Source of the DNA: Prevotella multiformis DSM 16608
GTDB lineage: Bacteria > Bacteroidota > Bacteroidia > Bacteroidales > Bacteroidaceae
NCBI RefSeq assembly: GCF_000191065.1
Contig: NZ_GL872283.1
Span: forward strand, 1,506,484-1,570,483
DNA: 64,000 nucleotides
Reading direction: 5' to 3'
In this document: piece by piece, positions 53,506 through 61,407 of the stretch
How the letters are laid out: each line of letters opens with the position of its first letter
Numbering within the stretch: position 1 is the first letter of the stretch
Notes under the pieces: model-generated
Database searches by the model: none
What the model was told of the DNA's origin: nothing
The model's input: the letters and a program-made list of their open reading frames with translations, nothing else
Translations under genes and position numbers: made by a program

Positions 53506-54144
53506 TTATTTCTCGGGAACGTTTATTATATAAGGTGGACGGTCGGACATCTTCAGCACGCTGTCTTTCCTGTCCTTCAGCAATTCCAGGATGTGGCTCT
53601 CCCGTGTCTTCTCCGTAAGCTGGCTGCTGCTTGACAGCGCACGGTATTTGGCATCTTCCAGCTCGGTATTGAGCCTGTCGATTTCTATCAGATACTTCTG
53701 TACGCTGTACCGGTTGGATATGTAGACAATCACAAACAGGACGATTGTGATGATCAGCCAGATATTGTTGCGGAACAGCCGTGCGGAAAGGATGTCGCCG
53801 CCCAAGATCTTCCTCAGCGTGAAATTCGACGACTGCGGCTGTTCGTCTTCGCGGGCCTGTTCGGCAATGGCGGCTTTCAGTTCCCTTACTTCTTCCTCTT
53901 CCTCTTTTCTCTTCTCTTCTTCTTTCTGTTTCTTTTCCTCTTCCTTTTTCTTTCTCCGGCCTGCGGATCCGGTCTGTGGCCGACCATCTTCCTCACTGAA
54001 AGAAGCCTGCAGGACCTCTTCCGTCATCTCCGTTTCCATGAGTGGCTCTGTGACGCTTATGTGCTCGCCGGCGGCTGTCGGCTGTCCTTCCGGGAGGGGA
54101 CGCGCCGTTACATCCGGTTCTTTCTTGTCGTTCTCGTCATTCAT
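53506..54144 (-). CDS. ftsL: FtsL-like division protein with long charged cytoplasmic N-terminus
   Basis: 212 residues from ATG 54144, which overlaps the rsmH stop (AATGAATGA). The N-terminal half is hydrophilic, with a Lys/Glu-rich segment at about residues 67-90 (RRKKKEEEKKQKEEEK...). A single membrane helix follows (about 133-153, 'LIITIVLFVIVYISN'), then a coiled-coil-like tail (LIEIDRLNTELEDAKYRAL) of about 50 residues. Membrane helix plus short coiled coil between rsmH and ftsI is the FtsL layout; FtsL proper is usually about 100 residues, so the N-terminal extension is unusual. Assignment by topology and synteny. Confidence 0.8.
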   Translation of the reverse strand: MNDENDKKEPDVTARPLPEGQPTAAGEHISVTEPLMETEMTEEVLQASFSEEDGRPQTGSAGRRKKKEEEKKQKEEEKRKEEEEEVRELKAAIAEQAREDEQPQSSNFTLRKILGGDILSARLFRNNIWLIITIVLFVIVYISNRYSVQKYLIEIDRLNTELEDAKYRALSSSSQLTEKTRESHILELLKDRKDSVLKMSDRPPYIINVPEK

Positions 54145-55081
54145 TTGCTTTCTTTTCTGCAATTCTAAGTTTTGCACTTCGGCTCCGTGGGTTGCGTTCC
54201 TGTTCATCGTCAGTGGCAGTGATAACCTTGTTGTTGACCAGCCGGAAAGGGGTCTCAATGCGTCCGAAGAAGTCCTGCTTCACCTTTCCTTCAATGTTGC
54301 CGGACTTCATGATATTCTTTACCATCCGGTCCTCCAGTGAGTGGTAAGTGATGACGGACAGTCTCCCGCCGGGCTTCAGCAGTTCGGTGGCGGCCAGCAG
54401 CATCTCCCGGAGGGCATCCATCTCGTGGTTCACTTCGATGCGGAGAGCCTGGAACATCCTTGCCAGGTCTTTCTTCTCACGTGCCCGTGGAAAGAACGGC
54501 TCTGCGGCGGCGAGCAGGTCGTGTGTCGTCTTGAACGGCTGCTGCCCCCGCGCCTTGACGATGGCGGCGGCGATGCGGCGCGACTGTTTCAGCTCTCCGT
54601 AGAGATAGAATATGTCCGCCAGCCGCCCCTCGTCGTATTCGTTGAGGATGTCGGCAGCCGTCTGTCCTGCCCGCTTGTTCATTCTCATGTCGAGCGGAGC
54701 CTCAAAGCGGAAGGAGAAGCCCCGTGTCTCGTCGTCGAAGTGATGACTGCTGACTCCGAGGTCGGCAAGCAGCCCGTCTATCTTGTCTACGCCGTAATAA
54801 CGCATCCAGTTCTTGAGATACCTGAAATTGGAGCGGACGAACGTAAAGCGGGAGACCTGCTCGCCGCTTAGCCCCATCCTGCCGGTATTCTGTTCGGCAT
54901 CGGCATCCTGATCGAAACTGTACAGGTGGCTGCCGCCGTCAAGCCGTGACAGGATCTCCCGGCTGTGCCCACCGCCTCCGAAGGTGACATCCACATAGAT
55001 GCCCCCCCGGTGCAGGTTCAGTCCCTCTATGCTTTCGTCGAGGAGTACCGGTACGTGATAAGCCTCTGCTGTTCTGATCAT
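54137..55081 (-). CDS. rsmH: 16S rRNA m4C1402 methyltransferase
   Basis: 314 residues. N-terminal 'YHVPVLLDESIEGL' and 'YVDVTFGGGGHSREIL' (SAM motif I), then 'GLLADLGVSSHHFD', 'GFSFRFEAPLDMRMN', and C-terminal 'SYHSLEDRMVKNIM'. It N4-methylates C1402 of 16S rRNA. It overlaps mraZ by four bases (ATGA) and the FtsL-like gene by eight, so all three are translationally coupled. Confidence 0.98.
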   Translation of the reverse strand: MIRTAEAYHVPVLLDESIEGLNLHRGGIYVDVTFGGGGHSREILSRLDGGSHLYSFDQDADAEQNTGRMGLSGEQVSRFTFVRSNFRYLKNWMRYYGVDKIDGLLADLGVSSHHFDDETRGFSFRFEAPLDMRMNKRAGQTAADILNEYDEGRLADIFYLYGELKQSRRIAAAIVKARGQQPFKTTHDLLAAAEPFFPRAREKKDLARMFQALRIEVNHEMDALREMLLAATELLKPGGRLSVITYHSLEDRMVKNIMKSGNIEGKVKQDFFGRIETPFRLVNNKVITATDDEQERNPRSRSAKLRIAEKKANE

Positions 55082-55590
55082 GCGGCGGGTTCGTTTGTGG
55101 TGTCTGGGCGGCCGTCCGGCAGGTGGCTGCCGGAGAAGGGAAAGCCGTCTGCTCCCATGGCCTCCTCCATGGCTTTGCTGAACTCTTCAGCCGGCATGAA
55201 CGGCGTGCCGCCTTCGCTGTTCGACCAGATTTCAATGCAATCGTCCATTCCCGTGAACCGGACCTGCTGGTCGATGTTCGCCAGTTTCAGGTAGCGTTTC
55301 GGTATGAGGAACCGCCCGTTGCCGTCCAGCGTAATCATTTCCACGTCGGTCACGTACTGGCGGTAAATCATCTGGTCGCGCCGGTTCCAGCGGCTCAGCC
55401 GCCTGCGGAGCGTGTCCATGCGCTCGTTCCATACCGACTCGGGATAAAGCACGAGACAAGGTTCGAAGATGTCTTTGCGCAGGACGAGCGAATCCTCGCC
55501 CGATGCGTTCAGCACCTTGCGGAAGACCGCAGGCAGGAAAGCCCTGCCCTTTGCATCTGTTTTTGCCTCGATATTTCCCAGAAACCTCAT
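55078..55590 (-). CDS. mraZ: Transcriptional regulator MraZ
   Basis: 170 residues from ATG 55590 (MRFLGNIEAKTDAKGRAFLPA). Two AbrB/SpoVT-like beta-barrel repeats with 'KGRAFLPAVFRKVL' and 'DGNGRFLIPKRYLKL' (D-x-x-G-R motifs). The tail beyond about residue 145 is disordered. MraZ forms rings and represses dcw genes by binding repeats upstream of itself; the matching operator is at 55638-55664. First gene of the 16.7 kb dcw cluster. Confidence 0.97.
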   Translation of the reverse strand: MRFLGNIEAKTDAKGRAFLPAVFRKVLNASGEDSLVLRKDIFEPCLVLYPESVWNERMDTLRRRLSRWNRRDQMIYRQYVTDVEMITLDGNGRFLIPKRYLKLANIDQQVRFTGMDDCIEIWSNSEGGTPFMPAEEFSKAMEEAMGADGFPFSGSHLPDGRPDTTNEPAA

Positions 55591-55621
55591 GCGTACTTCT
55601 CTGTAAAACACTAACAGGCTT

Positions 55622-55629
55622 CAAAGTTA
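55622..55629 (-). promoter_or_regulatory. dcw cluster promoter -7 box
   Basis: Minus-strand TAACTTTG, 32 nt before ATG 55590. The MraZ boxes begin 8 bp upstream, over the spacer and -33 zone. Confidence 0.8.
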
Positions 55630-55637
55630 CACATTTT

Positions 55638-55664
55638 TCCCCACATATCCCCACCGTTCCCCAC
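55638..55664 (-). promoter_or_regulatory. MraZ operator: three GTGGGGA boxes at 10-bp spacing
   Basis: Minus strand GTGGGGA at 55658-55664, 55648-55654 and 55638-55644. This is the direct-repeat TGGGNA pattern with 10-bp period known from MraZ operators, and predicts autorepression of the dcw cluster by blocking the promoter. Confidence 0.92.
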
Positions 55665-55809
55665 ATACTTTTAGGAGTGCTCTCCTTTTTTGTGAAAATT
55701 AACGGTTCATTTCCCAAGTCATGCTTCTTTAAAGCAGCTGCTACTTGCTTTTTTTCCGTTCAGATACATATTTTTCAGCAAAAAGGAGGGCTATTCCAAA
55801 TCGTTTCGT

Positions 55810-55817
55810 TATTTTTG
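55810..55817 (+). promoter_or_regulatory. glsA-like gene promoter -7 box
   Basis: TATTTTTG, 26 nt ahead of ATG 55844. Confidence 0.7.
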
Positions 55818-55843
55818 CAGATTATTAGAAGACATTTGAGAAG

Positions 55844-56692
55844 ATGGGCGGCGAAGCAGAAAAGACCATAGACATCGACAGGATTCTGGAAGACAAAATG
55901 GGTGCGAAGGCGAAATTCGTACCCCGCTTTGCCGTGAACTGGCTGAAGCACATCATCCACGAGGACGAGGTGAACCTGTTTCTGTGGGAGAACCGCAGAC
56001 TGTCGGGCACGGAATGGCTGGAAGCCTGCGTACGCTATCTGGACATGACACTGCAGCTGGAAGGGCTGGAGAACCTCCCTGACAAGGATGACGGCAGGCT
56101 TTACACCTTCGTCTCCAACCATCCGCTCGGCGGACAGGACGGGGTTGCGCTCGGCTCCATCATCGGCAGGCATTACGACGGCAAGTTCCGCTATCTTGTC
56201 AACGACCTGCTGCTGAATCTTCCAGGGCTGAAACCGGTGTGCATCGGCATCAACAAGACTGGGAAGCAGAGCCGCGATTTCCCACGCATGGTGGAGGCAG
56301 GCTTCCGGAGCGACAACCACATGCTGATGTTTCCTGCCGGACTGAACAGCCGGAAAATCAACGGACGGATTCACGACATAGCATGGAAAAAGACGTTCAT
56401 CACCAAGAGCGTGGAGTATCATCGGGACGTGGTGCCGATCTTCTTCGGAGGACGTAACTCCGAACGGTTCTACCGCATCGCGCATTTCAGCGACCGGTAT
56501 GTCCGGAAAATCAATATCGCCATGCTCTTCCTTGTCGATGAAATGTACAGGAACGTTGGGAAAACATTCCGGGTCGTGATCGGCAAACCCATTCCCTGGC
56601 AGACTTTCGACAGAAGCCGGACGCCGATGGAATGGGCGAAATTCGTCGAGGACAAGGTGTACGAAATGGCAGGTTCCGGTGCGGGGAAATAG
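55844..56692 (+). CDS. glsA: Glycine-lipid O-acyltransferase-like (GlsA-like, PlsC-related)
   Basis: 282 residues. An acyltransferase core with NHPLGGQDGVAL in place of the PlsC H-x4-D box (here H-x5-D), followed by MLMFPAGLNSR and IFFGGRNSERF. In Bacteroides the pair GlsB/GlsA (N- then O-acyltransferase) makes acylated glycine lipids; the neighbouring gene is the N-acyltransferase type, so this is called GlsA by pairing. No membrane helix is obvious; it would be peripheral. Divergent from mraZ. An ornithine-lipid-type OlsA is the main alternative. Confidence 0.8.
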   Translation: MGGEAEKTIDIDRILEDKMGAKAKFVPRFAVNWLKHIIHEDEVNLFLWENRRLSGTEWLEACVRYLDMTLQLEGLENLPDKDDGRLYTFVSNHPLGGQDGVALGSIIGRHYDGKFRYLVNDLLLNLPGLKPVCIGINKTGKQSRDFPRMVEAGFRSDNHMLMFPAGLNSRKINGRIHDIAWKKTFITKSVEYHRDVVPIFFGGRNSERFYRIAHFSDRYVRKINIAMLFLVDEMYRNVGKTFRVVIGKPIPWQTFDRSRTPMEWAKFVEDKVYEMAGSGAGK

Positions 56693-56762
56693 ACTCCGCA
56701 CACTGGAGGAGGACGGACGGACGGAAGCGACAGAGAGAAAGCATAAAGAACAGATAGAGAAT

Positions 56763-57755
56763 ATGGAAGAAGAAATCATCCAACCCATCAGTAAGGAGCT
56801 GCTCAAGAAGGAACTGACTCCTGAAAGGATGCTCCGTATGACCAACAAGAGCCATAACGAGATTTACGTAGTGACGGCAAAGAACGCTCCCGACGTGATG
56901 AAGGAAATCGGCCGGCTGCGTGAGATCGCGTTCCGCACGGCAGGGGGCGGTACGGGCAAGGCGATGGATATCGATGAGTTCGACACGATGGAAAACTGCT
57001 GCCGGCAGCTGATTGTATGGAATCCGGAAGCGGAAGAAATCATCGGAGGCTACCGTTACATTTTCGGAAGCGACTGGGAAACCGGACCGGACGGGCAGCC
57101 TGTGCTGGCGACGAGCCACATGTTCCGTTTCTCTGACAGGTTCATGAAGGAATATGCTCCCTACACGGTCGAGCTGGGACGCTCGTTCGTCTCGTTGGAA
57201 TATCAGAACGTGAGGCGGAACTCGAAGAGCATCTTCGCACTCGACAACCTCTGGGACGGTCTCGGCGCACTGACGGTCCTGAATCCTGACTGTAAGTATT
57301 TCTTTGGGAAGATGACGATGTACCCGTCTTATATCCGTCGTGGAAGAGACATGATCCTTTATTTCCTGAAGAAGTATTTTGATGACAAGGACAACCTCAT
57401 TCTACCGATCAAACCGCTGAAAATCGACACTCCCGAGGCGGAACTGGACGCATTGTTCAAAGGCAGGGACTTCAAGGAAGACTACAAGATACTGAACCGT
57501 GAAATCCGTGAGCTGGGGTACAACATCCCGCCTCTGGTCAACGCTTACATGAATCTCTCGCCGACGATGAAGCTCTTTGGAACAGCCATCAATTATGGTT
57601 TCGGCGATGTGGAGGAGACAGGCATCCTCATTGCCGTCGATGAAATCTTTGAGGAGAAGCGTATCCGGCACATCGAGAGTTTCGTCGCCGAGCATCCTGA
57701 GGCACTGAACTTTACCAGCGGAGCCAACAACGTCATCTACAAGGAAAAACAATAG
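56763..57755 (+). CDS. glsB: Glycine-lipid N-acyltransferase-like (GlsB-like, OlsB/hemolysin-type GNAT)
   Basis: 330 residues from ATG 56763. COG3176-type GNAT: 'GRLREIAFRTAGGGTGKAMDIDEFD', then 'IVWNPEAEEIIGGYRY' and 'APYTVELGRSFVSLEYQ' (beta 4/beta 5 with the acyl-CoA or acyl-ACP loop). It N-acylates an amino acid, glycine in Bacteroides, as the committed step of amino-acid lipid synthesis. 70 bp behind the GlsA-like gene; a terminator follows at 57797. Function inferred from the pair. Confidence 0.82.
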   Translation: MEEEIIQPISKELLKKELTPERMLRMTNKSHNEIYVVTAKNAPDVMKEIGRLREIAFRTAGGGTGKAMDIDEFDTMENCCRQLIVWNPEAEEIIGGYRYIFGSDWETGPDGQPVLATSHMFRFSDRFMKEYAPYTVELGRSFVSLEYQNVRRNSKSIFALDNLWDGLGALTVLNPDCKYFFGKMTMYPSYIRRGRDMILYFLKKYFDDKDNLILPIKPLKIDTPEAELDALFKGRDFKEDYKILNREIRELGYNIPPLVNAYMNLSPTMKLFGTAINYGFGDVEETGILIAVDEIFEEKRIRHIESFVAEHPEALNFTSGANNVIYKEKQ

Positions 57756-57796
57756 CGGCAGACGGCGCAGGCCGTCAGCAGGCTTTGAGGAAATCG

Positions 57797-57844
57797 GAAA
57801 GGGCAGACTGATCCATTGCGGATGGATGGGTCTGCCCTTTTCCC
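57797..57844 (+). terminator. Terminator of the glsA/glsB pair
   Basis: GGGCAGAC-T-GATCCAT, loop TGCGG, ATGGAT-G-GGTCTGCCC, then TTTTCC. Confidence 0.88.
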
Positions 57845-58099
57845 GGTTGTGCGGTGAGGGTACAGCATACCGTCTGTTGCCGGAAAAGGGAAACGTGCAG
57901 AGGGAGGCGTTATGCTGCCCAAAAGCGTGATGGTAAATGTTTCTTTTGCGGAAGAAAGGGGATTATACTGTCCAATACCAGCATAACTTATTGAGGGGAA
58001 AGGGAGACTTGCCTTTCAAAGACAATGCGCCACCTCCCGTTGAAGGGGAATGACGCACAAAGGGGGCATGCCCTCAGGTTTCACCGTACAGTCCTTTCT
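57845..58099. other. Spacer after the glsB terminator, no gene seen
   Basis: Contains a stretch at 58026-58055 (CACCTCCCGTTGAAGGGGAA) like the palindromic repeat motif found in many Bacteroidota spacers. No gene seen. Confidence 0.45.
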
Positions 58100-59293
58100 T
58101 TACATTTTCTTCGCCGCATACTCCCCCATCTCCTTGTAACCGGCCGGATTGGGATGCAGCCAGTCGCCGATATGCCATTCACGCCGCAACTGATCCGGGG
58201 CGGCAGGGTCACGCATGAGGGCATCAAAATCGATGAAACCGTCGATTTCACGTGTTGTTCTGATCCATTCATTCACCGTTTTCCGTGCTTTCTCACGTGC
58301 TTCCGTAAAATAGACTTTACAGCCTCTGAACGGTGTTATCGTCCCCATATAGACCTTCAGTCCGCGCAGACGAGCCTTTCTTGCCATCTGGCGGTAGGCC
58401 TCTATCAGCTGGCGTGCCGTCTCGTCGGGATTCATCGATGTGCCGATGTCGTTGATCGCCTCGAAGATGACGACTGCACGAAGTCCCCGCTGTCCCAGTA
58501 TGTCCCGGTCGAACCGATCCTTTCCGGGCTGCCCTAAACCTACGGTGAGGATACGGTTGTTTCCGATGCCGAGGTTCAGGACTCCCGTCCTGCCGGTCCT
58601 GGAACTGCCGGAAGCGGCATTGCCGTTCCATGCAGCCGACAGGAAGTCGGGCCAGCGGTTCTGGGCATTGGTGGTGCTCCCCTTGCCGTCCGTGATGCTG
58701 TTGCCAAGGATGGCTATGCTGGAGGCCGTAGCATCCAGTACATCGAGGGCAGTGATATTGAACCAATGGTCTTCCTTGAAAGCAGTCGAAAAGTCGGTAT
58801 GAGCATTCGTCACACCTCTCAGTACATAGGAGGTGGTACGCGACCCCATGTGGACGGTAGGCTCTTTCGGAGCTTTAAGGTAGTTGACCGTGATGGCGAC
58901 ACGTTCCAAGGGATGCAGGGCAAACTTCAACGCATCCGAGAAGACCGCCTTCCCGGCAGGAACCGTCACTCGCCGCTTCTTGCCGAACAGGAGGTACTTT
59001 GCCGAATGTTGCCGGATGACAGATCCGACTCCAGCCCTTGCGATATAGACGCTCGTGATTTCAAGCGGTTCCGAAGAAAGCTCGTTGCTCAGCTGCAGAC
59101 GGATGACACTGCCGCCGATACTGACTTTCACGATCTGTCGTACTGACCGGTCGCTCATCTGGTTGTTGTAAGGCATGAATGTCTTGTCGACAGTCTGCGG
59201 AGCACAGGCCCATGTCCCCACCCAGCACGGTTGCTGTGCATGGACGGACAGGCCGATAATCAAAAACAGTAGCTGTAAAAGTCTCTTTGTCAT
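58100..59293 (-). CDS. Exported SGNH/GDSL hydrolase
   Basis: 397 residues from ATG 59293 (MTKRLLQLLFLIIG...). Signal peptide to about residue 20. An N-terminal beta-rich domain precedes the SGNH core: block I GNSITDG (197-203, nucleophile Ser199), a later Gly and Asn block (GIGNNRI... with 'FEAINDIG'), and the block V D-x-x-H as DWLHPN near the C-terminus. Such enzymes are esterases acting on acetylated glycans or lipids; here probably periplasmic or outer-membrane. Alone in its strand, bounded upstream by the GATAAGCG repeat. Confidence 0.92.
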   Translation of the reverse strand: MTKRLLQLLFLIIGLSVHAQQPCWVGTWACAPQTVDKTFMPYNNQMSDRSVRQIVKVSIGGSVIRLQLSNELSSEPLEITSVYIARAGVGSVIRQHSAKYLLFGKKRRVTVPAGKAVFSDALKFALHPLERVAITVNYLKAPKEPTVHMGSRTTSYVLRGVTNAHTDFSTAFKEDHWFNITALDVLDATASSIAILGNSITDGKGSTTNAQNRWPDFLSAAWNGNAASGSSRTGRTGVLNLGIGNNRILTVGLGQPGKDRFDRDILGQRGLRAVVIFEAINDIGTSMNPDETARQLIEAYRQMARKARLRGLKVYMGTITPFRGCKVYFTEAREKARKTVNEWIRTTREIDGFIDFDALMRDPAAPDQLRREWHIGDWLHPNPAGYKEMGEYAAKKM

Positions 59294-59339
59294 ATAAATC
59301 ATTAAATAGGGCTAAGGCCTCCCCAAACCCCTACAAAGG

Positions 59340-59545
59340 AGGGGATGTGGCAGGCGAGGATGGACATAAGCGAGGATAAGCGGGAATGGCATAAGCGATG
59401 ATAAGCGATGATAAACGTGGATAAACGAAGATAGGGATAAGCGGAGATAAGCGAGCATAAGCAGGGATGGGCGGAGATAAGCGAGCATAAGCAGGGATAG
59501 GCGAAGATGGGCAATCAGCGAGGATAAACGAGGATAGGCTGTGAT
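59340..59545. repeat. Degenerate GATAAGCG repeat array
   Basis: About 200 bp composed of short units with period 10-13 (GGATAAGCG, GATGATAAGCG, GAGCATAAGCAG, GGATAAACG), including one longer duplication (GGAGATAAGCGAGCATAAGC twice, about 39 bp apart). No coding, no stable spacers, so it is not a CRISPR array. Confidence 0.85.
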
Positions 59546-59566
59546 GTAAAACAGCTAAGCATTCCC

Positions 59567-60499
59567 TCACCGCTGACCACTCCCCTCTCCATTCGGAGAG
59601 GGGCCGGGGGTGAGGCTTCTTATCTCTTCTCTCATATACTCCCTGAACCCGTCATCCTCTACGATTTCAATATCCTTGAACAGGCCAAGGACAAACCGTC
59701 CCAGCCCCCGATAGTCACAGACCTCTATGTCCAGCAGCCAGGTATCGTCGCCGTCAGGCGTCACAAGATATTCCCCCTGCGGATACTCCTCTATGAAAAG
59801 ATTGTGCGACAACTGTCCCAGCCGAAGCTTCACCCGATGGCGGTCCTCGCCGCAGAACATGAATATATCGGTAAACACCTGACGGTGCTGGTCCTCATGC
59901 AGCCATGGGACATCCACCTCTTCCACCCTCTCCATCCGGGAGAGCTTGAAGGTCTTGTTCTCATGGGACAGCAGTTCGTAGCACCGCACATCCTGATCAT
60001 CATGCAGCAGGAGGAAAGGTTCGACGATACGGTCCTTCACGGTATGGCTGTGCGGACTGGAATAGCCGACCAGGCGCACCATCCGCTTATGTTCCATGGC
60101 TTTCCTGAGAACTTTCAGCTTGCTGTCCACCTGCCGCCGGATGGAAGAGTGGGTAGACACGGAAAGGGCATAGGCACTCTCTATCTTCCGCCGCAGCCGG
60201 TTCACCATCATGCTGTTGTCGCCAGCCATCGTCAGCAGGCTATGGATCGTCCTGACATCATTGTCCGTGAACTGGATGGCCTGCAGCAGCTGGGTGAAGA
60301 AGGGCGAACGGCGGTCGATATGATAAAACCCCTCATGCTTGAAGACGATGAAGCCGGCGTGCTTGATGAAGTCAAGCAGATAATAGAAGTTCCTCCGTGA
60401 CAGTTCCATCCTCTCGCACAGTTCGTCCACCGTATAATTGCGACCGTCCGACAAGAGTATCAACAGCCCTAACTGCTTCTTTAGTTTGTCAAATCTCAT
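59567..60499 (-). CDS. HTH/WYL-domain transcriptional regulator
   Basis: 310 residues from ATG 60499; a GTG 9 nt upstream is less likely. An N-terminal winged-helix part ('YTVDELCERMELSRRNFYYLLDFI') is followed by the middle domain and a WYL-like domain ('RMVRLVGYSSPHSHTVKDRIVEPFLLLH' and 'HRVKLRLGQLSHNLFIEEYP'). The last 15 residues LTPGPSPNGEGSGQR are not part of the family: they translate a widespread palindromic spacer repeat (59576-59620) fused to the gene end. Ligand and targets unknown. Separated from the lipoprotein gene downstream only in the sense of transcription order; it is the next gene after the Sus locus on the same strand. Confidence 0.82.
   Translation of the reverse strand: MRFDKLKKQLGLLILLSDGRNYTVDELCERMELSRRNFYYLLDFIKHAGFIVFKHEGFYHIDRRSPFFTQLLQAIQFTDNDVRTIHSLLTMAGDNSMMVNRLRRKIESAYALSVSTHSSIRRQVDSKLKVLRKAMEHKRMVRLVGYSSPHSHTVKDRIVEPFLLLHDDQDVRCYELLSHENKTFKLSRMERVEEVDVPWLHEDQHRQVFTDIFMFCGEDRHRVKLRLGQLSHNLFIEEYPQGEYLVTPDGDDTWLLDIEVCDYRGLGRFVLGLFKDIEIVEDDGFREYMREEIRSLTPGPSPNGEGSGQR
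59576..59620. repeat. Palindromic spacer repeat ('LTPGPSP' type) at the regulator C-terminus
   Basis: CCCCTCTCC-ATTC-GGAGAGGGG followed by CCGGGGGTGAG, the kind of dispersed palindromic repeat found widely in bacterial genomes, recognisable by the TPGPSP translation. It supplies the regulator stop region. Confidence 0.8.
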
Positions 60500-60560
60500 A
60501 AATAACACTTATCCTGTATAGTACTAAACGTACCGGAAGGCCATTAATTGTCTTAACATG

Positions 60561-60600
60561 AAAAAACTCTCTGTACAGGCATATAGCCTGTACAGAGAGT
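60561..60600 (-). terminator. Terminator of the SusCD-lipoprotein operon
   Basis: Minus strand: ACTCTCTGTACAGGC, short loop, GCCTGTACAGAGAGT, then TTTTTT. It lies just after the lipoprotein gene. Confidence 0.92.
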
Positions 60601-60622
60601 CAATATCATTCGTCTTCAAACC

Positions 60623-61378
60623 TTACTTGTTCAAGACCAGAACCTCCTGCATTGGGCCGAAAGAGCCTGCAGCAACCGTGAAATTGAAATTGAAAGTGAA
60701 TGTCTTTGTCCCTTCGTCATAAGTACTTCCCTGGTCTGTTGCACTGATCATTCCATACTTCGAATGAGTAACCCCCGTCTCCATGGAAGAAGGATAGACT
60801 GTCACCTTACTTCCGTTCGGGCTGAAAGAGAAGCCATGTCCCTGTTTCCACAGATCCTTGATACGGTAGCGATTGCCCACTTCTGAATACTCGACATTGA
60901 CGGTACCGATATTGCCGAACATTTCCGAGGTATATGTTCCTGTACCAAAAGCCTTGTAGTCAAGCCCCTCGAAGTCGATACTCTGCGAAGTCTTCGTGCC
61001 ACCATTCACCGCAACAACGGTTATGGAATAAAGTCCGTGCAGGTCCGTAACATAGACATCCTTGTAATCAGAAGGCTTCACGTCAACTTTCTTTCCATTG
61101 GCAACGACATAGTCGGCATATTCACCTTCTGTCATCTTACGTGCTTCCTTAGCCGACTTCAGTTCAGCCAGATAATATACTTCACTGACAGCAGCATTGG
61201 TCGCTACACGGAAGAGACAGTCGTTATCGGCATTGTACCCATCTCCGACTTTGTATTGATAAACCGTTCCAACGGGTGTGCCGTCATTGCCCGGCTCTGT
61301 GCCATACTCTTCCTTACAGCCCGTAAAAACAACGGCGGCAAGGGCAAGTAACAGTAAACTCTTAATGTATTTCTTCAT
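60623..61378 (-). CDS. Lipoprotein of a Sus-type locus, SusE-like position
   Basis: 251 residues. Lipoprotein signal (MKKYIKSLLLLALAAVVFTGC, Cys21 modified, followed by acidic KEEYGTEPGN). The rest is a beta-rich domain, probably surface-exposed, with 'GTGTYTSEMFG', 'FSPNGSKVTVYPSSM' and the last strand 'FTVAAGSFGPMQEVLVL'. I do not recognise a named family. It lies 29 bp after susD and ends the operon. Third genes in such loci often bind the substrate on the cell surface (SusE/SusF), which is the likely role here by position only. Confidence 0.8.
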   Translation of the reverse strand: MKKYIKSLLLLALAAVVFTGCKEEYGTEPGNDGTPVGTVYQYKVGDGYNADNDCLFRVATNAAVSEVYYLAELKSAKEARKMTEGEYADYVVANGKKVDVKPSDYKDVYVTDLHGLYSITVVAVNGGTKTSQSIDFEGLDYKAFGTGTYTSEMFGNIGTVNVEYSEVGNRYRIKDLWKQGHGFSFSPNGSKVTVYPSSMETGVTHSKYGMISATDQGSTYDEGTKTFTFNFNFTVAAGSFGPMQEVLVLNK

Positions 61379-61407
61379 AATCTTTTGCTTTTATATTCGT
61401 CAATTGC

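Noticed and set aside
59340..59545. Possible CRISPR array
   Set aside because: Units are short (10-13 bp), degenerate and adjacent; there are no unique spacers of constant length and no cas genes in the window.
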